The notes: a model not told the origin generated them from the sequence alone. A stretch of DNA of 64,000 nucleotides from an uncultured Sphingomonadaceae bacterium (GCA_947499975.1 CANMQE010000006.1:1-64000); one strand, 5' to 3'; counted from the stretch's first letter, positions 1-9,090 are shown. Numbers and translations: made by a program.

Positions 1-513
1 GCCCAATTTCAGCCAATCGATTTCGCTGCACGAGCAGGCCCAGGCTTTGCCCGCCAGATCGGGATAACGGCGCTCTATGAATTTGGAGTCGAAGCGCGAA
101 TTGTGAGCGACGATCAGGTCAGCGCGATCGAGCAGCCCGCGCGCGAAAGTATCGTTGATCTTCTGGCCCTTCAGATGCTGCGCGCCGAGCCCTGTGATGA
201 GGCTGATCCTGGGGTCGAGTTCACTGCCCGCATCCTGCAGCCAGCTGAACGGTCCGAGGTGGCCTATGAGCTCGCCACCATCGTCGACGAAGCAGAGCAT
301 GATGGCGAGCTCGATGATGACGTCATTCTCTGCCGAGAGGCCGCTCGTTTCCGTGTCGACAATAGCAATGCATCGGCCTTCGGGCATGGGCCCCATGTGC
401 GGCATCGATGGGAAGGGTTTCGGGACACGTCGCAGCACGCGGTAATCGTTTCTGCTCTCGAGCTCGGTCGCCAGCGCTTCGGCGTCTGGCGACAGGTGGT
501 CAGTGTTGATCAT
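1..513 (-). CDS. DnaQ-like 3'-5' exonuclease, C-terminus cut by window edge
   Basis: The reverse strand is open from an ATG at 511-513 to the window edge (171 codons). It carries two DEDD-family exonuclease motifs: ExoI DTETSGL at residues 53-59, with D53 and E55 as metal ligands, and ExoII AHNSRFD at 136-142. The third motif would lie beyond the edge. The fold is that of proofreading-type exonucleases acting on single-stranded DNA ends, but the roughly 50-residue N-terminal extension and the position next to a relaxase suggest an accessory enzyme of a mobile element, not the replicative epsilon subunit. A GGAG/AGGA purine stretch precedes the start. A 19-bp palindrome (523-541) lies just upstream and may be an operator. 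The family call is secure; the biological role is inferred. Confidence 0.82.
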   Translation of the reverse strand, partial: MINTDHLSPDAEALATELESRNDYRVLRRVPKPFPSMPHMGPMPEGRCIAIVDTETSGLSAENDVIIELAIMLCFVDDGGELIGHLGPFSWLQDAGSELDPRISLITGLGAQHLKGQKINDTFARGLLDRADLIVAHNSRFDSKFIERRYPDLAGKAWACSCSEIDWLKLG

Positions 514-522
514 TCCTATTCT

Positions 523-541
523 CCGGTTTCATCGAAACCGG
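523..541. promoter_or_regulatory. Palindrome in leader of the DnaQ-like gene, possible operator
   Basis: CCGGTTTC and GAAACCGG form a perfect 8-bp inverted repeat around ATC, 9 bases upstream of the exonuclease start codon. A second short repeat, GCCGG/CCGGC, lies at 585-600. There is no T-run on either side, so an operator or leader hairpin is more likely than a terminator. Regulation is inferred from position only. Confidence 0.35.
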
Positions 542-695
542 CGAGGCGCGGGACGCGCTTTTCGCATCCCTTTTCCTTCCACCTGCCGGCTTCAACCGGC
601 GGATCTCTCTTCAGTCATTATTCTACTTTATGAGACGGATCTCCGTTTCGGTGTCTGAGGCTTTTCGGCGCAACCGTTGATAGTTTGAAACAGAT

Positions 696-3452
696 CTATC
701 GCCCGTTTCTATCCTTTGTCGCCGTAACAATGTGGCGGGACCTTTGGTTGCGTGCATACCGCTTCGGCGGACGGATCGAGGCCCATGGGAATTGCGCAAA
801 AACGGTCGCGGTCACCGAACGTGTTTTGGACAACGCTTCGCGCTCATTAAGGCTCAGTGGCCCAGCGACCAGTTTCCGGAATTCGTCTGCAGCATCGTTA
901 CGGAGGGTCGCGAAAGTCTTGCCGGCTTTCGCTTCGGCGCCATGCGGTACGCTTACTTCGCCATGTTTGATTGCCATTCTGTCGAGTTCATACGCAATGT
1001 AGCTAGCCACCTCGGCGTCCCCTTCCCGGTGGGCTTGCTGCCAAGCCGCAATTCCAGGGTGAACATCGAGATCCAAGGCAAATCGCTTCGGTGCCAATTT
1101 CGCGAGAAGTATTTTAGCCTGGAAGCGGGGATCGCTTCTTTGCTGTTGATAGAATGCGGTTGCCCAGTCATCGACCTTTCTGGTCGTAAGCAATCCGTCC
1201 TTATCGATCGTGACGCGGGCGGATTGCGCAGCTGAAGCGATCCAATGACGCTCATGTGCCTGGATCGCAGCAAGCGCTTTCAGATGCTTCTGGATTTCGG
1301 GTAGCATCAGCCAGCGTTTCGGCGCGGTGAAGACCGTGGTTAGCACCTTATCGTCAAGAAAACGGTATCCTTTGTAGCATTCCTGCGAGGAAGCCAGCAT
1401 CAGCCTGTTGGGATCAATGCTTTCAAGCTTCCTGCGAGCGCGAATGGATTCATTCGGGGGCGGGTTAGGGCCGCGGACATCTGCGGCACTCTCGTTGTCT
1501 TGTTGCAGCCAAGACATTTCGTAGGCAGGAAAGTGGCTCTCGACCCGATGCCGCCGCTCTCGACTGTCGCGCTGCACGAGGTAGCGCAGATCGCTTAATT
1601 CTCGTTGTCTGTTTTTGCGCAGCGCGTGCGCTGCTTTGTCCGGGTTTTCGTCAATACCAGAGTCGCTCTGACTGCGGTTGGCTTCTTGACGAGGCTCGGG
1701 CTGCGTCTCAAGACTTGGCTCGCTGATCCGCCCTCTTGATTGCTCTGATGCCGTCCTACGTTGAATTCTCTCGGCTTCGCCTTGGTGTGATCGATCAAGC
1801 GGAATATCCAGTTCTACGGCCAGTTTTATCAGTCGTTTCCGTTCCCTTCGGGAGCCCTCGATCCGAATGGTGCCGAACTTTTTCTGGGCGAGCAGCAGCG
1901 CATCGATCCTGTGCTGTTTTGAGCTGGAATGAAGCGCTACGAAATTGCGGGTTTCCGTGAACGCCAGAACCTCGCCATCATAAAATTCCCGGACGCCGTT
2001 GAGGCGCATAGGATTATACTTGTCCAGCCATGCTGGTTGATCATCGACTACGCTGCTGCTGGCTCCCCATAGCAAGCCATCAATCGGTTTCGTTCTTTTG
2101 CGTCCACGCGTCGCGCCTCGTTCCTGCTTGATGGCGCGCTTGATCCCCTCGATGAAGTCGCGTTCGTATTTGCGATACTTGGCGCTTTGATCATTTAGAG
2201 GATCGTCATCTTGGTCCAGCGATAGACCAAGCTGATTACGCTTTTTGGCGGCGCGCGCTTTTTGAGTAGCCCGGGCTGACAATCCATCGCGACCATGTCG
2301 TGCAGCAATTTCCGCAGTCAGCGTCGCAAGCCGTTTTTCTTCGGCTCTCTGTAGCTCTCGTTCGCGATCGCGGGCGTCGGCGTCTGCAGGAGGCTCACCG
2401 ACATAACCCAGCGTTTGAAATGGCCTGAACCAGATATCCTTGGGCGGCTCCTGATATTCGGTCTGATTGAAACGATTGACGAGCTTCTTGTAGCCGGCTC
2501 CGATCGCGCTCGCCTTCACCCGCACCTTACTAGAATTATCGGCATCGACCGGAACGAAATAGCCACCGACAATCTTCCCCGCGGCTTCGTAAGGTTCGTA
2601 ACGGAGGCCTACGCGGGCGAGACCACGGTGATACCCCTCCCAATCTCGAGCGCTTTCCCGCGCCGCTTTCGCAAGAATTTTGACTGAGGTTCCCGCCGGA
2701 ACAGGTTTCCCCTCTTCGAGTCCATCCGGCGTGCGAAATTCATCTTCGATCTTGTGCTGTAAGCCAGGGACGCGAAGCATTCGCGAGGCATTTAGAATCC
2801 GTCCGTTCTCGTCGGCGACTTTGATACCGGACAAGGTGTGGTAGACCCCTGTTTCATCGGCCACGTACCGCCTGTTTGGTTCACACGGCAGCATGTCGTC
2901 GCGTTCGCACAGAGCCGACGCGATATGAAGGGCCTCGATTTCGAAGCCCTGCCCCCATTTACTCAGATTTCTCTGCGTCAGATCATATGCGTTAATAGCA
3001 AGGTGAAAATGCGGACGTGCGGTATCTCCATGAAGCCCGTAAAAGCCTGCACAGTTTTCAGCGCCCAAGACGCGTAGGAATGTATCGCGATGACGTTCGG
3101 CCATTTCGAGAGATACGGGGCCTTCGCGATAGGACACAACGATGTGCTTGAGGGCCCGTGGTCCGTACTGCGCGGTTAGGTATGCAAATGCGAGCGCGCG
3201 TTGATCGTAATCCTCGCCCTCCAAATGCATTGATCCGCGATCACGAATGCGGTCTTCATCCCCTTTATCGTTGACCGGATATCTGCCCATCTGCCCCAGT
3301 TCGTGAAGGCGCTCGAGATCATCATGGTCGAGCGTCAACCCGGCAACGTATTTGGCTAGTGTCCAACCGTAATCGCGGACCTTTTGCGAGCCAGCGGCAA
3401 AGCTCGCACCGCTCATGAGCTGAGACTTTATTCCGATACGCTTCGCAATCAT
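696..3452 (-). CDS. MOBP-type relaxase / mobilization nuclease
   Basis: This 918-residue protein has the histidine triad of relaxase motif III, HFHLAIN, at residues 148-154, preceded by the usual beta-strand KHIVVSYREG. Relaxases of this type nick oriT, stay covalently attached to the 5' end and lead the strand into the recipient. Residues about 486-555 (from VREFYDGEVLAF) resemble the LPD7 module often found in the C-terminal part of large relaxases. A charged linker separates it from a helical C-terminal region of unknown role. The gene overlaps the upstream MobC-like gene by 4 bases (ATGA), so the two are co-translated. A motif III triad and an IncP-like nick site about 600 bp upstream argue for a MOBP enzyme. 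No coupling protein or mating-pair genes are adjacent, so the element is probably mobilizable, not self-transmissible. Confidence 0.88.
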   Translation of the reverse strand: MIAKRIGIKSQLMSGASFAAGSQKVRDYGWTLAKYVAGLTLDHDDLERLHELGQMGRYPVNDKGDEDRIRDRGSMHLEGEDYDQRALAFAYLTAQYGPRALKHIVVSYREGPVSLEMAERHRDTFLRVLGAENCAGFYGLHGDTARPHFHLAINAYDLTQRNLSKWGQGFEIEALHIASALCERDDMLPCEPNRRYVADETGVYHTLSGIKVADENGRILNASRMLRVPGLQHKIEDEFRTPDGLEEGKPVPAGTSVKILAKAARESARDWEGYHRGLARVGLRYEPYEAAGKIVGGYFVPVDADNSSKVRVKASAIGAGYKKLVNRFNQTEYQEPPKDIWFRPFQTLGYVGEPPADADARDRERELQRAEEKRLATLTAEIAARHGRDGLSARATQKARAAKKRNQLGLSLDQDDDPLNDQSAKYRKYERDFIEGIKRAIKQERGATRGRKRTKPIDGLLWGASSSVVDDQPAWLDKYNPMRLNGVREFYDGEVLAFTETRNFVALHSSSKQHRIDALLLAQKKFGTIRIEGSRRERKRLIKLAVELDIPLDRSHQGEAERIQRRTASEQSRGRISEPSLETQPEPRQEANRSQSDSGIDENPDKAAHALRKNRQRELSDLRYLVQRDSRERRHRVESHFPAYEMSWLQQDNESAADVRGPNPPPNESIRARRKLESIDPNRLMLASSQECYKGYRFLDDKVLTTVFTAPKRWLMLPEIQKHLKALAAIQAHERHWIASAAQSARVTIDKDGLLTTRKVDDWATAFYQQQRSDPRFQAKILLAKLAPKRFALDLDVHPGIAAWQQAHREGDAEVASYIAYELDRMAIKHGEVSVPHGAEAKAGKTFATLRNDAADEFRKLVAGPLSLNEREALSKTRSVTATVFAQFPWASIRPPKRYARNQRSRHIVTATKDRNGR

Positions 3453-3976
3453 GGCTTCGGCCTCGGTCGAGACTGGATTTCATCGCTCAGTTTGCGGCTC
3501 GGCGCGCGAAGGAAATCTTGGGCCGCAAGGTGGTTGGCCAGCTGATGCAATTCAACGCTCAGATTGAGCAACCTATCTGCCTGTTCGCCGACCGGCCGAA
3601 AGGCGAACTCGATATCTTTCGGCAACCTTTCCCAGACTTCGTTCCTGCTGGTCGCGATTTGTCCGATGCTGTTGATCGTACGTCCAGCCTTTGCGGCCTG
3701 CACTTTTAGCTCATCCGCCGCTTCGATGACCTGGCCTACGGCCTGATATAGCGCGCCAATGGCACCAATGACGGTCACCATATTTGGGGAGGCATAAAAC
3801 AGCTTGTCGCGAACAAATGCCGAGATCGTGGCGGATCCTGCTGCCTGCTCCAGATAGGCTTTCTGCGCACTTGTGAGCGCAATCCTCATTTCATGACGAT
3901 ATGGTCCTTCGCACGGACCTGGGGAGAGGACCGCCCTAGCCTTTGCGGAAGGCTCTTCTGAAAATTCAGGCTTCAT
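3449..3976 (-). CDS. MobC-like relaxosome accessory protein
   Basis: A 175-residue protein whose segment from about residue 30 (MRIALTSAQKAYLEQAA, then ISAFVRDKLF) matches the short DNA-binding region of plasmid mobilization MobC proteins. Helical stretches follow, containing LNLSVELHQLANHL, the 'Nqlar'-type signature of the family. MobC proteins bind oriT and help melt it so the relaxase can nick. The ATG at 3974-3976 has an AAGGAAAGG stretch about 8 bases upstream. The 3' end overlaps the relaxase start by 4 bases. The gene begins only 20 bases from the inverted repeat of the candidate oriT, a layout that usually lets the accessory protein repress its own promoter. Confidence 0.75.
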   Translation of the reverse strand: MKPEFSEEPSAKARAVLSPGPCEGPYRHEMRIALTSAQKAYLEQAAGSATISAFVRDKLFYASPNMVTVIGAIGALYQAVGQVIEAADELKVQAAKAGRTINSIGQIATSRNEVWERLPKDIEFAFRPVGEQADRLLNLSVELHQLANHLAAQDFLRAPSRKLSDEIQSRPRPKP

Positions 3977-3989
3977 TGTGAAACCTTTC

Positions 3990-4070
3990 CTTCAGACCCG
4001 TGCCACGAAGCGCAGCGACACGGCACGGGAAGGAGCACGGAGTGTTCCCATCCTGTAATTTCAAGACACA
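3990..4070 (+). other. Candidate origin of transfer (oriT)
   Basis: An 8-bp inverted repeat, CCCGTGCC (3997-4004) and GGCACGGG (4022-4029), lies 5' of CATCCTGT at 4049-4056. The latter fits the YATCCTG|Y nick consensus known for IncP/MOBP oriT regions, predicting cleavage between 4055 and 4056 on the plus strand. The order repeat, spacer, nick is the same as in RP4. The site sits directly upstream of the MobC/relaxase operon, the usual place. With this polarity the hypothetical gene and the Type IIG enzyme would enter the recipient first and the relaxase genes last. No experiment supports it; the call rests on motif and context. Confidence 0.62.
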
Positions 4071-4097
4071 GAGAACGGGTGTTGGGATCGGATTGGA

Positions 4098-5075
4098 TCA
4101 GCATGGCAGATCGATCCCCAATGCGGCGCAGGCATCGCTGATGTCCTGAGCAAGCGAATCGCTCGCAGAGAGAGCCGCCGAAAGCTCATCCTTGTCCGCC
4201 AACAAGGTATGGGCCTTACGACGCAAGGATTCCTCTGCCTCCTTGTGATCGATAGCGAGTAAGAGGGCCCTCGCCTTTGCCTGAGGCAAATGCTCGATGT
4301 AGGGGGTCCGGATATCGAAGAGTTTGGCGGTCGAGCTACGGTCGTCGTCCCCGCCCTCAGCTTCGCCTACATCGTTCGCATGGTAATCGCAGGCGGCTTC
4401 ACCGCCGCCCCCCAATTCGGCGAGGAGACCTTCGCATCGGTCCAACGCAGGGGACTGATCGAAAAGGTCGTCTACACCGGCGGAGCCATCCGATTTATCG
4501 ACCCGCAGATTGGGCCGGTCGGTCCACACCGGGGTCGATTGGGAGCCCTTTACACGCTTGGAAGAAGCCGGCTCCACGTCCAAGGAGCTTCCATCTCCAG
4601 GACTGGAATCGAACACTTTCTGGGGTTTGGGATCTATCCGCGCAGCCGTCTGCTGCGGAGCCGATGGACTGCTTTTGGTGGGCATGTTTCCGGCGGCTTG
4701 CGATGCTTTGGCGGCTGCCAGAGCAGCGTACCCATCGCGTGCTCTCCAGCGGAAGTGATTGCGCATCAGCCAGGCAATACGCTCGGCCAGAAGCCTGATT
4801 TCTACATCGGAAAGATCGGAACTTTTCGCAATTTTCCGAGCAAGCGTGATGGCCTTGATTGCCTTGGGACTCTTCGCTCCAGCGCCTTTGTTATTCTGTC
4901 CAGTCCCCGGCCACCCATGCTGGCGCAGTTGCGCGAGGATCGTCGCATCGTAGAGGCTTGTCCGCGCACAGAGCAGCACGGGAGGGTCCGGATCCAGTCC
5001 CGGCAGCAGCGTTGGTAGGCTGCTCATCTGGTGGCGATCGTAGGCCTTTCGGCCTGTTTCGTTGTTCGGATACAC
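4098..5075 (-). CDS. Hypothetical protein of the mobile element
   Basis: I do not recognise this protein. The frame stays open to 5360, but the far upstream part overlaps the Type IIG gene and looks non-coding. I chose the GTG at 5073-5075 because GGGAG lies 9 bases upstream; an ATG at 5025-5027 is the alternative. The product is about 325 residues. The first 120 include a helical basic region (AIKAITLARKIAKS, IRLLAERIAWLMRNHFRWRAR). A low-complexity, acidic and Ser/Pro-rich middle follows, then a helical C-terminus rich in Ala and Leu. There is no signal peptide or membrane segment. It lies between oriT and the restriction enzyme, on the side predicted to enter a recipient first. A DNA-associated role is possible but unproven. 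Confidence 0.55.
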   Translation of the reverse strand: MYPNNETGRKAYDRHQMSSLPTLLPGLDPDPPVLLCARTSLYDATILAQLRQHGWPGTGQNNKGAGAKSPKAIKAITLARKIAKSSDLSDVEIRLLAERIAWLMRNHFRWRARDGYAALAAAKASQAAGNMPTKSSPSAPQQTAARIDPKPQKVFDSSPGDGSSLDVEPASSKRVKGSQSTPVWTDRPNLRVDKSDGSAGVDDLFDQSPALDRCEGLLAELGGGGEAACDYHANDVGEAEGGDDDRSSTAKLFDIRTPYIEHLPQAKARALLLAIDHKEAEESLRRKAHTLLADKDELSAALSASDSLAQDISDACAALGIDLPC

Positions 5076-5167
5076 GCACTGACACTCCCTGGGATGATAC
5101 GAAGTGCCTTGTAGGATGAGGGTGCAGGTCACCCCAAACCGGTCGCTGAAAAAATCGCGAGGAGGGC

Positions 5168-8100
5168 TTACGCCGCGTACTTGCCCTCGACAGTACGGCG
5201 CGCCAGACCGACCCCTGTTAGCGCATCGAGGACCGGGCGTACAGTGGCTGCCCGCTTGCCCTTGAAGGCGCGCGCGATGTCCTGTGCTGCGAGGGGTTCT
5301 GGCGAACTGGACAGGATGGACTGAACCGCGCCGATCTGTGCTGGCAGATCCTTGGGCCATGCGATGACATTGTCGGGCAGCGGGGCCGCCGCCTCGCCCA
5401 GATCAAGCGTTTCGTTGATGGGAGGCTGGTAGCCCGGATCCTGGAATTCGGGGCGCAGGTAGCGGACAAGGCCGCGCGATTCCTCGGCGGCGCGTTCGCG
5501 GTTGAGCGCGACGAGGCGGGTGAGGATTTCTTCTTCGGGCAGGTCCGCCGGCCAACCATATGCTTGGGCCACGGCGGCATCGATAGCGTCGTGATGGCGA
5601 CGGATCAGGGTTACGAGGCCACGGTCGTGAATGTCCCGCTCCGTATCGGTCAGCGGGCGGCCCGAGCGCAAGGCTTCGAGCACGTTATACAGCTTTGTGA
5701 GGGTGAGATCGTCATGTTCGGCGAGCACGCGCTTGCGCAGCGCATCGAGCGCTTCGGCCTCGGCGCGGATCGAGTTGGCAAGAGGTTCAGCGACATCCGC
5801 CGGGAATGGGAATGGGTCGAAGCAGCGGCTGTTATTGTAGCGTGACCGGTCTTCGAGTGTCCCGCCTAGCCTAGAAGCCCAAGTGGTGTGGATCGCACTT
5901 GCAACCACACCTAAATGGTAAGCATCGGCACTTGCTATAACGATTAGCGCATCATCCGGGAGGGTCGAGATTGCCTGAAATTGGAAGGTGCGATGTTTGG
6001 CCGTGATTGGCGTCACTATGTAGCGTTCGCACCCACGCAGAGCCTTGCGGATTTCGCTGCGCTGTTCGCCGAACAACCACCAATTATCACGATAGGATGC
6101 GCGATTGTTGGTGTCGCGGTGCGGCTTCACCTCGTCATGGATATATTGCCAGACAGCGGGATGCCGCTCACGCAGCTCGGCTTCGCCGAGGCCGTAGGTA
6201 TCTATCACCATCACCCCGCGCGGGCGGGCCATCAGGTCCTTGCCGTTGCGGTAATCGAAGATGACCTGCGGCTCGTCGCCGATGCCGGAACGGATTCGCG
6301 GCAGCATATCATCCTCTCCTCTCGCGATGGCCAGCGATTGCGGATCGAGCCGTCCCCCCTGCTCCGGGGTGACGATAAAGCCGGAGCCGTGCAGCTTCAC
6401 GCCTGGTGAGCAAAGATCGTCGTTAGCCTTCAGCGCAACCGCCTTGGTCACATCCGCTCCGACCCGCAGGTCCGGCCCTATCCGGCCCGGTTCTTCGGTA
6501 AACAGGATAGTGTCGGGCGCGCCCTTTTCGTCGCTCACCTTGCGCAGCAGGCCTTCGCTTTGCGCGCCCGACGGCACGCCCACCGTCATGGCGATCCGCA
6601 CGGCCGCGCCATCCTTCTCGTCCACCCAGGGATGGTCGGGAATGGCATAGGCGATTGAGATGCCCTTTTTCGCGTCGAGATGCTTTGCCGTGACCCTGCG
6701 GCTGAAGACCTGCGTGATCGAATTGGTGGTGACGAAGCCGAAACGGCGAGCATTGCCGGACCGGACTGCGCTGGCCGCGCGATCCCACCAATGCATGACG
6801 AAATCGGCGCTTTCGGGCACGTCGGACACCTTGAACAAGGCGTTGAAATAGCCGTCGCCGAGTCGCTCTCGAATATACTTTGCGCCGATAAAAGGCGGGT
6901 TGCCGACGATGAAATCGGCTTTGGGCCATCTGGCCGGACGGGGATTGGGATATAGCCAGCTTTCGACCCGTGCCGTCTCATCCGGCACCGGCTTGCCTGT
7001 CACCGCATGCGGCTTCATCGTCTCGCCATCCCAGCGTGAAACCGGTCGGTTCTCCTCATCGCGCTCCAGTACTTTCTCGTCGTAGTCGATCAGCGCATCG
7101 CGGTGTTCGATGGTGCGCAGGCCGGTCAGGATCGGCTCGTTCGGCATGCGCTCTTGCCCGTTCACGCGGAAGTGCCATTGCAGGTAACCGATCCAAAGGA
7201 CCAACTGCGCAATCTCGACCGCGCGAGGATTGATTTCCAGCCCGAGGAAGTTTTCAGGCGTGATGGTGTGGCCGGTCAGATTGGCGACATATTGCTTCTC
7301 GGCATCGCTGGAAGACAGCTCCTCCAACAGGTCCAGCACCTCGCCTTCCAGTTCCTTCATCCGCGCCATTGCGACATAGAGGAAGTTGCCCGTGCCGCAG
7401 GCGGGGTCGAGGACTTTCGTTCCAGCCAAGCGGGTGTGAAATTGCTCCACCAACAGCCGTGCGGCATCGGTCTTGCCATCATCGATCAGACTGGCAGCAG
7501 CGGTTCGAACACCGTCCCAGTCGGCGCGCAGCGGCTCCATGATGGTGGGGGCGATCAACCGCTCGACATAGGCGCGGGGTGTATAGTGTGCCCCCAGCTT
7601 GGCCCGTTCTTTGGGGTTGAGCGCGCGTTCCAGCAGCGTGCCGAAGATGGCAGGCTCGACCTCGGTCCATTTGTGTTCGGCTGCCTGTATCAGCACCTCC
7701 AACTCGTCCGCTTCTAGGTCGAGCGCGGTGCGATCCTTGAAAAGGTAGCCATTGAATCGTTTCACCGGCACGCCGAGGGCGGGAGCGAATTCCCCCTTAT
7801 CCATTGCTTGCCACAGGGCTGACAATTGTGGCGCAAGATGCTCCGGATGCGCCCGCTGGGCCTTCAACAAGCCGGTAAAGCTTTCCTCCGGGATCAGCCC
7901 GCTATCTTCGGCGAACATCGTAAACAGCAGCCGCATCAGGAAGCCACTCACCCGTTCGGGATTGTGGTCGCGGGTCTCCAATCGCTTCGCCACCTTCGCG
8001 AGAAGATCGGCAATCTGGCGAGTGACACGCGCGGCTTTCGCGGCGGGATCTAGGCTGAGCGGATCTGTCCAGAGGCAACGCAATCGCTCGCGCACATCGG

Positions 8101-8695
8101 GATCGCGCAGATCCTCCAGCATGATCCGATAGCGTGCGCGGTCGGGGAACTGCGTGTAGGCCCTACCCGTGCCCGAGAAGTCGGCCCAGATATCGAGGCA
8201 ATAGCCGACATCGGTAACGATCAGGAACGGCGGCCAGTCATGGTCCACCGGGAGAGAGCGAGCATAGCGTTCCGCCTGGCCCTTTGCCGCGATCATCGCG
8301 GCCGTCCAGCCGCCCGTTCCGCGCTTGGCAGTGCCCCGCTTCATGCGACGCGCCGCTGACTGGCCGAACAGATCGAGATCCTCTTCGCCTGCTTCCGCAG
8401 CGCGCCGGTCTGCGTCCGACCCTTGCTTTGCTTCGAGGATGAACGCCCCCCGGCGATAGCAGTCGATCCGGCCGAAATTCGTCGTGCCGTCGCCGTTGTC
8501 GGCGAAGACGCGGCGTTCGAAAACGTAATCGTTCTCCGCATCATCCGGCTTGCTGCCATCCGGCGCCGGAACACCGATCAGATCGCACAGGCCGTTAACG
8601 AAACTCTGCGTATTGGCGAGTTCAGACCCCCCGGTATCTCGCCAGGCAGCAATGAATTGTTCAACCTTGTCGGTGGCTTCCCCCATGGACACCAT
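5168..8695 (-). CDS. Type IIG restriction-modification enzyme (MmeI-like fused nuclease-methyltransferase)
   Basis: This single 1175-residue polypeptide contains both activities. The N-terminus has a PD-(D/E)XK nuclease core: D78, then ILEAKQG with E88 and K90. The methyltransferase follows: HYTP near 370, the SAM-binding motif LDPACGTGNF at about 429-438, and the adenine-methylase motif NPPF at 599-602. The region after about 700 would hold the target-recognition domain. The last 60 residues look like a winged-helix segment (AQDIARAFKGKRA). Such enzymes methylate adenine on one strand and cut at a fixed distance from an asymmetric site. No separate methyltransferase, specificity or restriction gene is adjacent, as expected for Type IIG. 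Start is the ATG at 8693-8695; ATG 8684-8686 is also possible. Within the island it could act as defence or as an addiction-like stabilizer. Confidence 0.85.
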   Translation of the reverse strand: MVSMGEATDKVEQFIAAWRDTGGSELANTQSFVNGLCDLIGVPAPDGSKPDDAENDYVFERRVFADNGDGTTNFGRIDCYRRGAFILEAKQGSDADRRAAEAGEEDLDLFGQSAARRMKRGTAKRGTGGWTAAMIAAKGQAERYARSLPVDHDWPPFLIVTDVGYCLDIWADFSGTGRAYTQFPDRARYRIMLEDLRDPDVRERLRCLWTDPLSLDPAAKAARVTRQIADLLAKVAKRLETRDHNPERVSGFLMRLLFTMFAEDSGLIPEESFTGLLKAQRAHPEHLAPQLSALWQAMDKGEFAPALGVPVKRFNGYLFKDRTALDLEADELEVLIQAAEHKWTEVEPAIFGTLLERALNPKERAKLGAHYTPRAYVERLIAPTIMEPLRADWDGVRTAAASLIDDGKTDAARLLVEQFHTRLAGTKVLDPACGTGNFLYVAMARMKELEGEVLDLLEELSSSDAEKQYVANLTGHTITPENFLGLEINPRAVEIAQLVLWIGYLQWHFRVNGQERMPNEPILTGLRTIEHRDALIDYDEKVLERDEENRPVSRWDGETMKPHAVTGKPVPDETARVESWLYPNPRPARWPKADFIVGNPPFIGAKYIRERLGDGYFNALFKVSDVPESADFVMHWWDRAASAVRSGNARRFGFVTTNSITQVFSRRVTAKHLDAKKGISIAYAIPDHPWVDEKDGAAVRIAMTVGVPSGAQSEGLLRKVSDEKGAPDTILFTEEPGRIGPDLRVGADVTKAVALKANDDLCSPGVKLHGSGFIVTPEQGGRLDPQSLAIARGEDDMLPRIRSGIGDEPQVIFDYRNGKDLMARPRGVMVIDTYGLGEAELRERHPAVWQYIHDEVKPHRDTNNRASYRDNWWLFGEQRSEIRKALRGCERYIVTPITAKHRTFQFQAISTLPDDALIVIASADAYHLGVVASAIHTTWASRLGGTLEDRSRYNNSRCFDPFPFPADVAEPLANSIRAEAEALDALRKRVLAEHDDLTLTKLYNVLEALRSGRPLTDTERDIHDRGLVTLIRRHHDAIDAAVAQAYGWPADLPEEEILTRLVALNRERAAEESRGLVRYLRPEFQDPGYQPPINETLDLGEAAAPLPDNVIAWPKDLPAQIGAVQSILSSSPEPLAAQDIARAFKGKRAATVRPVLDALTGVGLARRTVEGKYAA

Positions 8696-8734
8696 TTGCC
8701 CACGAATAAGGATTAAAACAACCGCAACGTCAGG

Positions 8735-8920
8735 TCCGCTTCTGGGCCTATTGTGTTGAAAAACTCGGCCTGACCCGATCCGCAGCCGATTTTCCGTAAT
8801 AATGATTCAACGGGAGAAGGCGTCTTGAGGTAATGATGCAGGCATGAGCTCTTATGAGTTTTAATATTTCCCGCCGAAGGTGCCTGCGGAGTTTTTCAAC
8901 ACAATTGGGCCGGAAGCGGA
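8735..8920. mobile_element. MITE-like element with 32-bp terminal inverted repeats
   Basis: The arms 8735-8766 and 8889-8920 are inverted copies matching at all but three positions, and they share GAGTTTTTCAACACAAT exactly on the inner side. The 122-bp interior has no credible reading frame. The whole is 186 bp, the size of a miniature inverted-repeat transposable element. Its ends (GGCC..TTGTTGAAAAA-like) recall the termini of IS5-group elements such as IS903; that parentage is a guess. No clear target duplication is visible. It occupies the gap between the restriction gene and the hydrolase gene. Confidence 0.6.
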
Positions 8921-9090
8921 AAGGCAGCTTTTATATCTTTGAGCGGATTAAGCGGACAGCGACTGCTGACCGAATCGCAAGCCGGTGCATTAGAGAATGG
9001 TCTGGAGAAACCCCTCTTGGCATAGACTTTTGCCGTCGTTGAAACGCCCCTGCAGGACAGCCAACACGGAGCCGAGAGCCACAAACTAAA

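Noticed and set aside
3997..4029. Inverted repeat as a rho-independent terminator for the gene ending at 4098
   Set aside because: No T-run follows on either strand, the loop is 17 bases, and the nearby YATCCTG|Y nick motif gives a better explanation as part of oriT.
5076..5360. Long N-terminal extension of the hypothetical gene ending at 4098
   Set aside because: It would overlap the 3' end of the Type IIG gene and its translation is rich in Arg, Gly and Cys without structure; the GTG at 5075 has a good ribosome-binding site.
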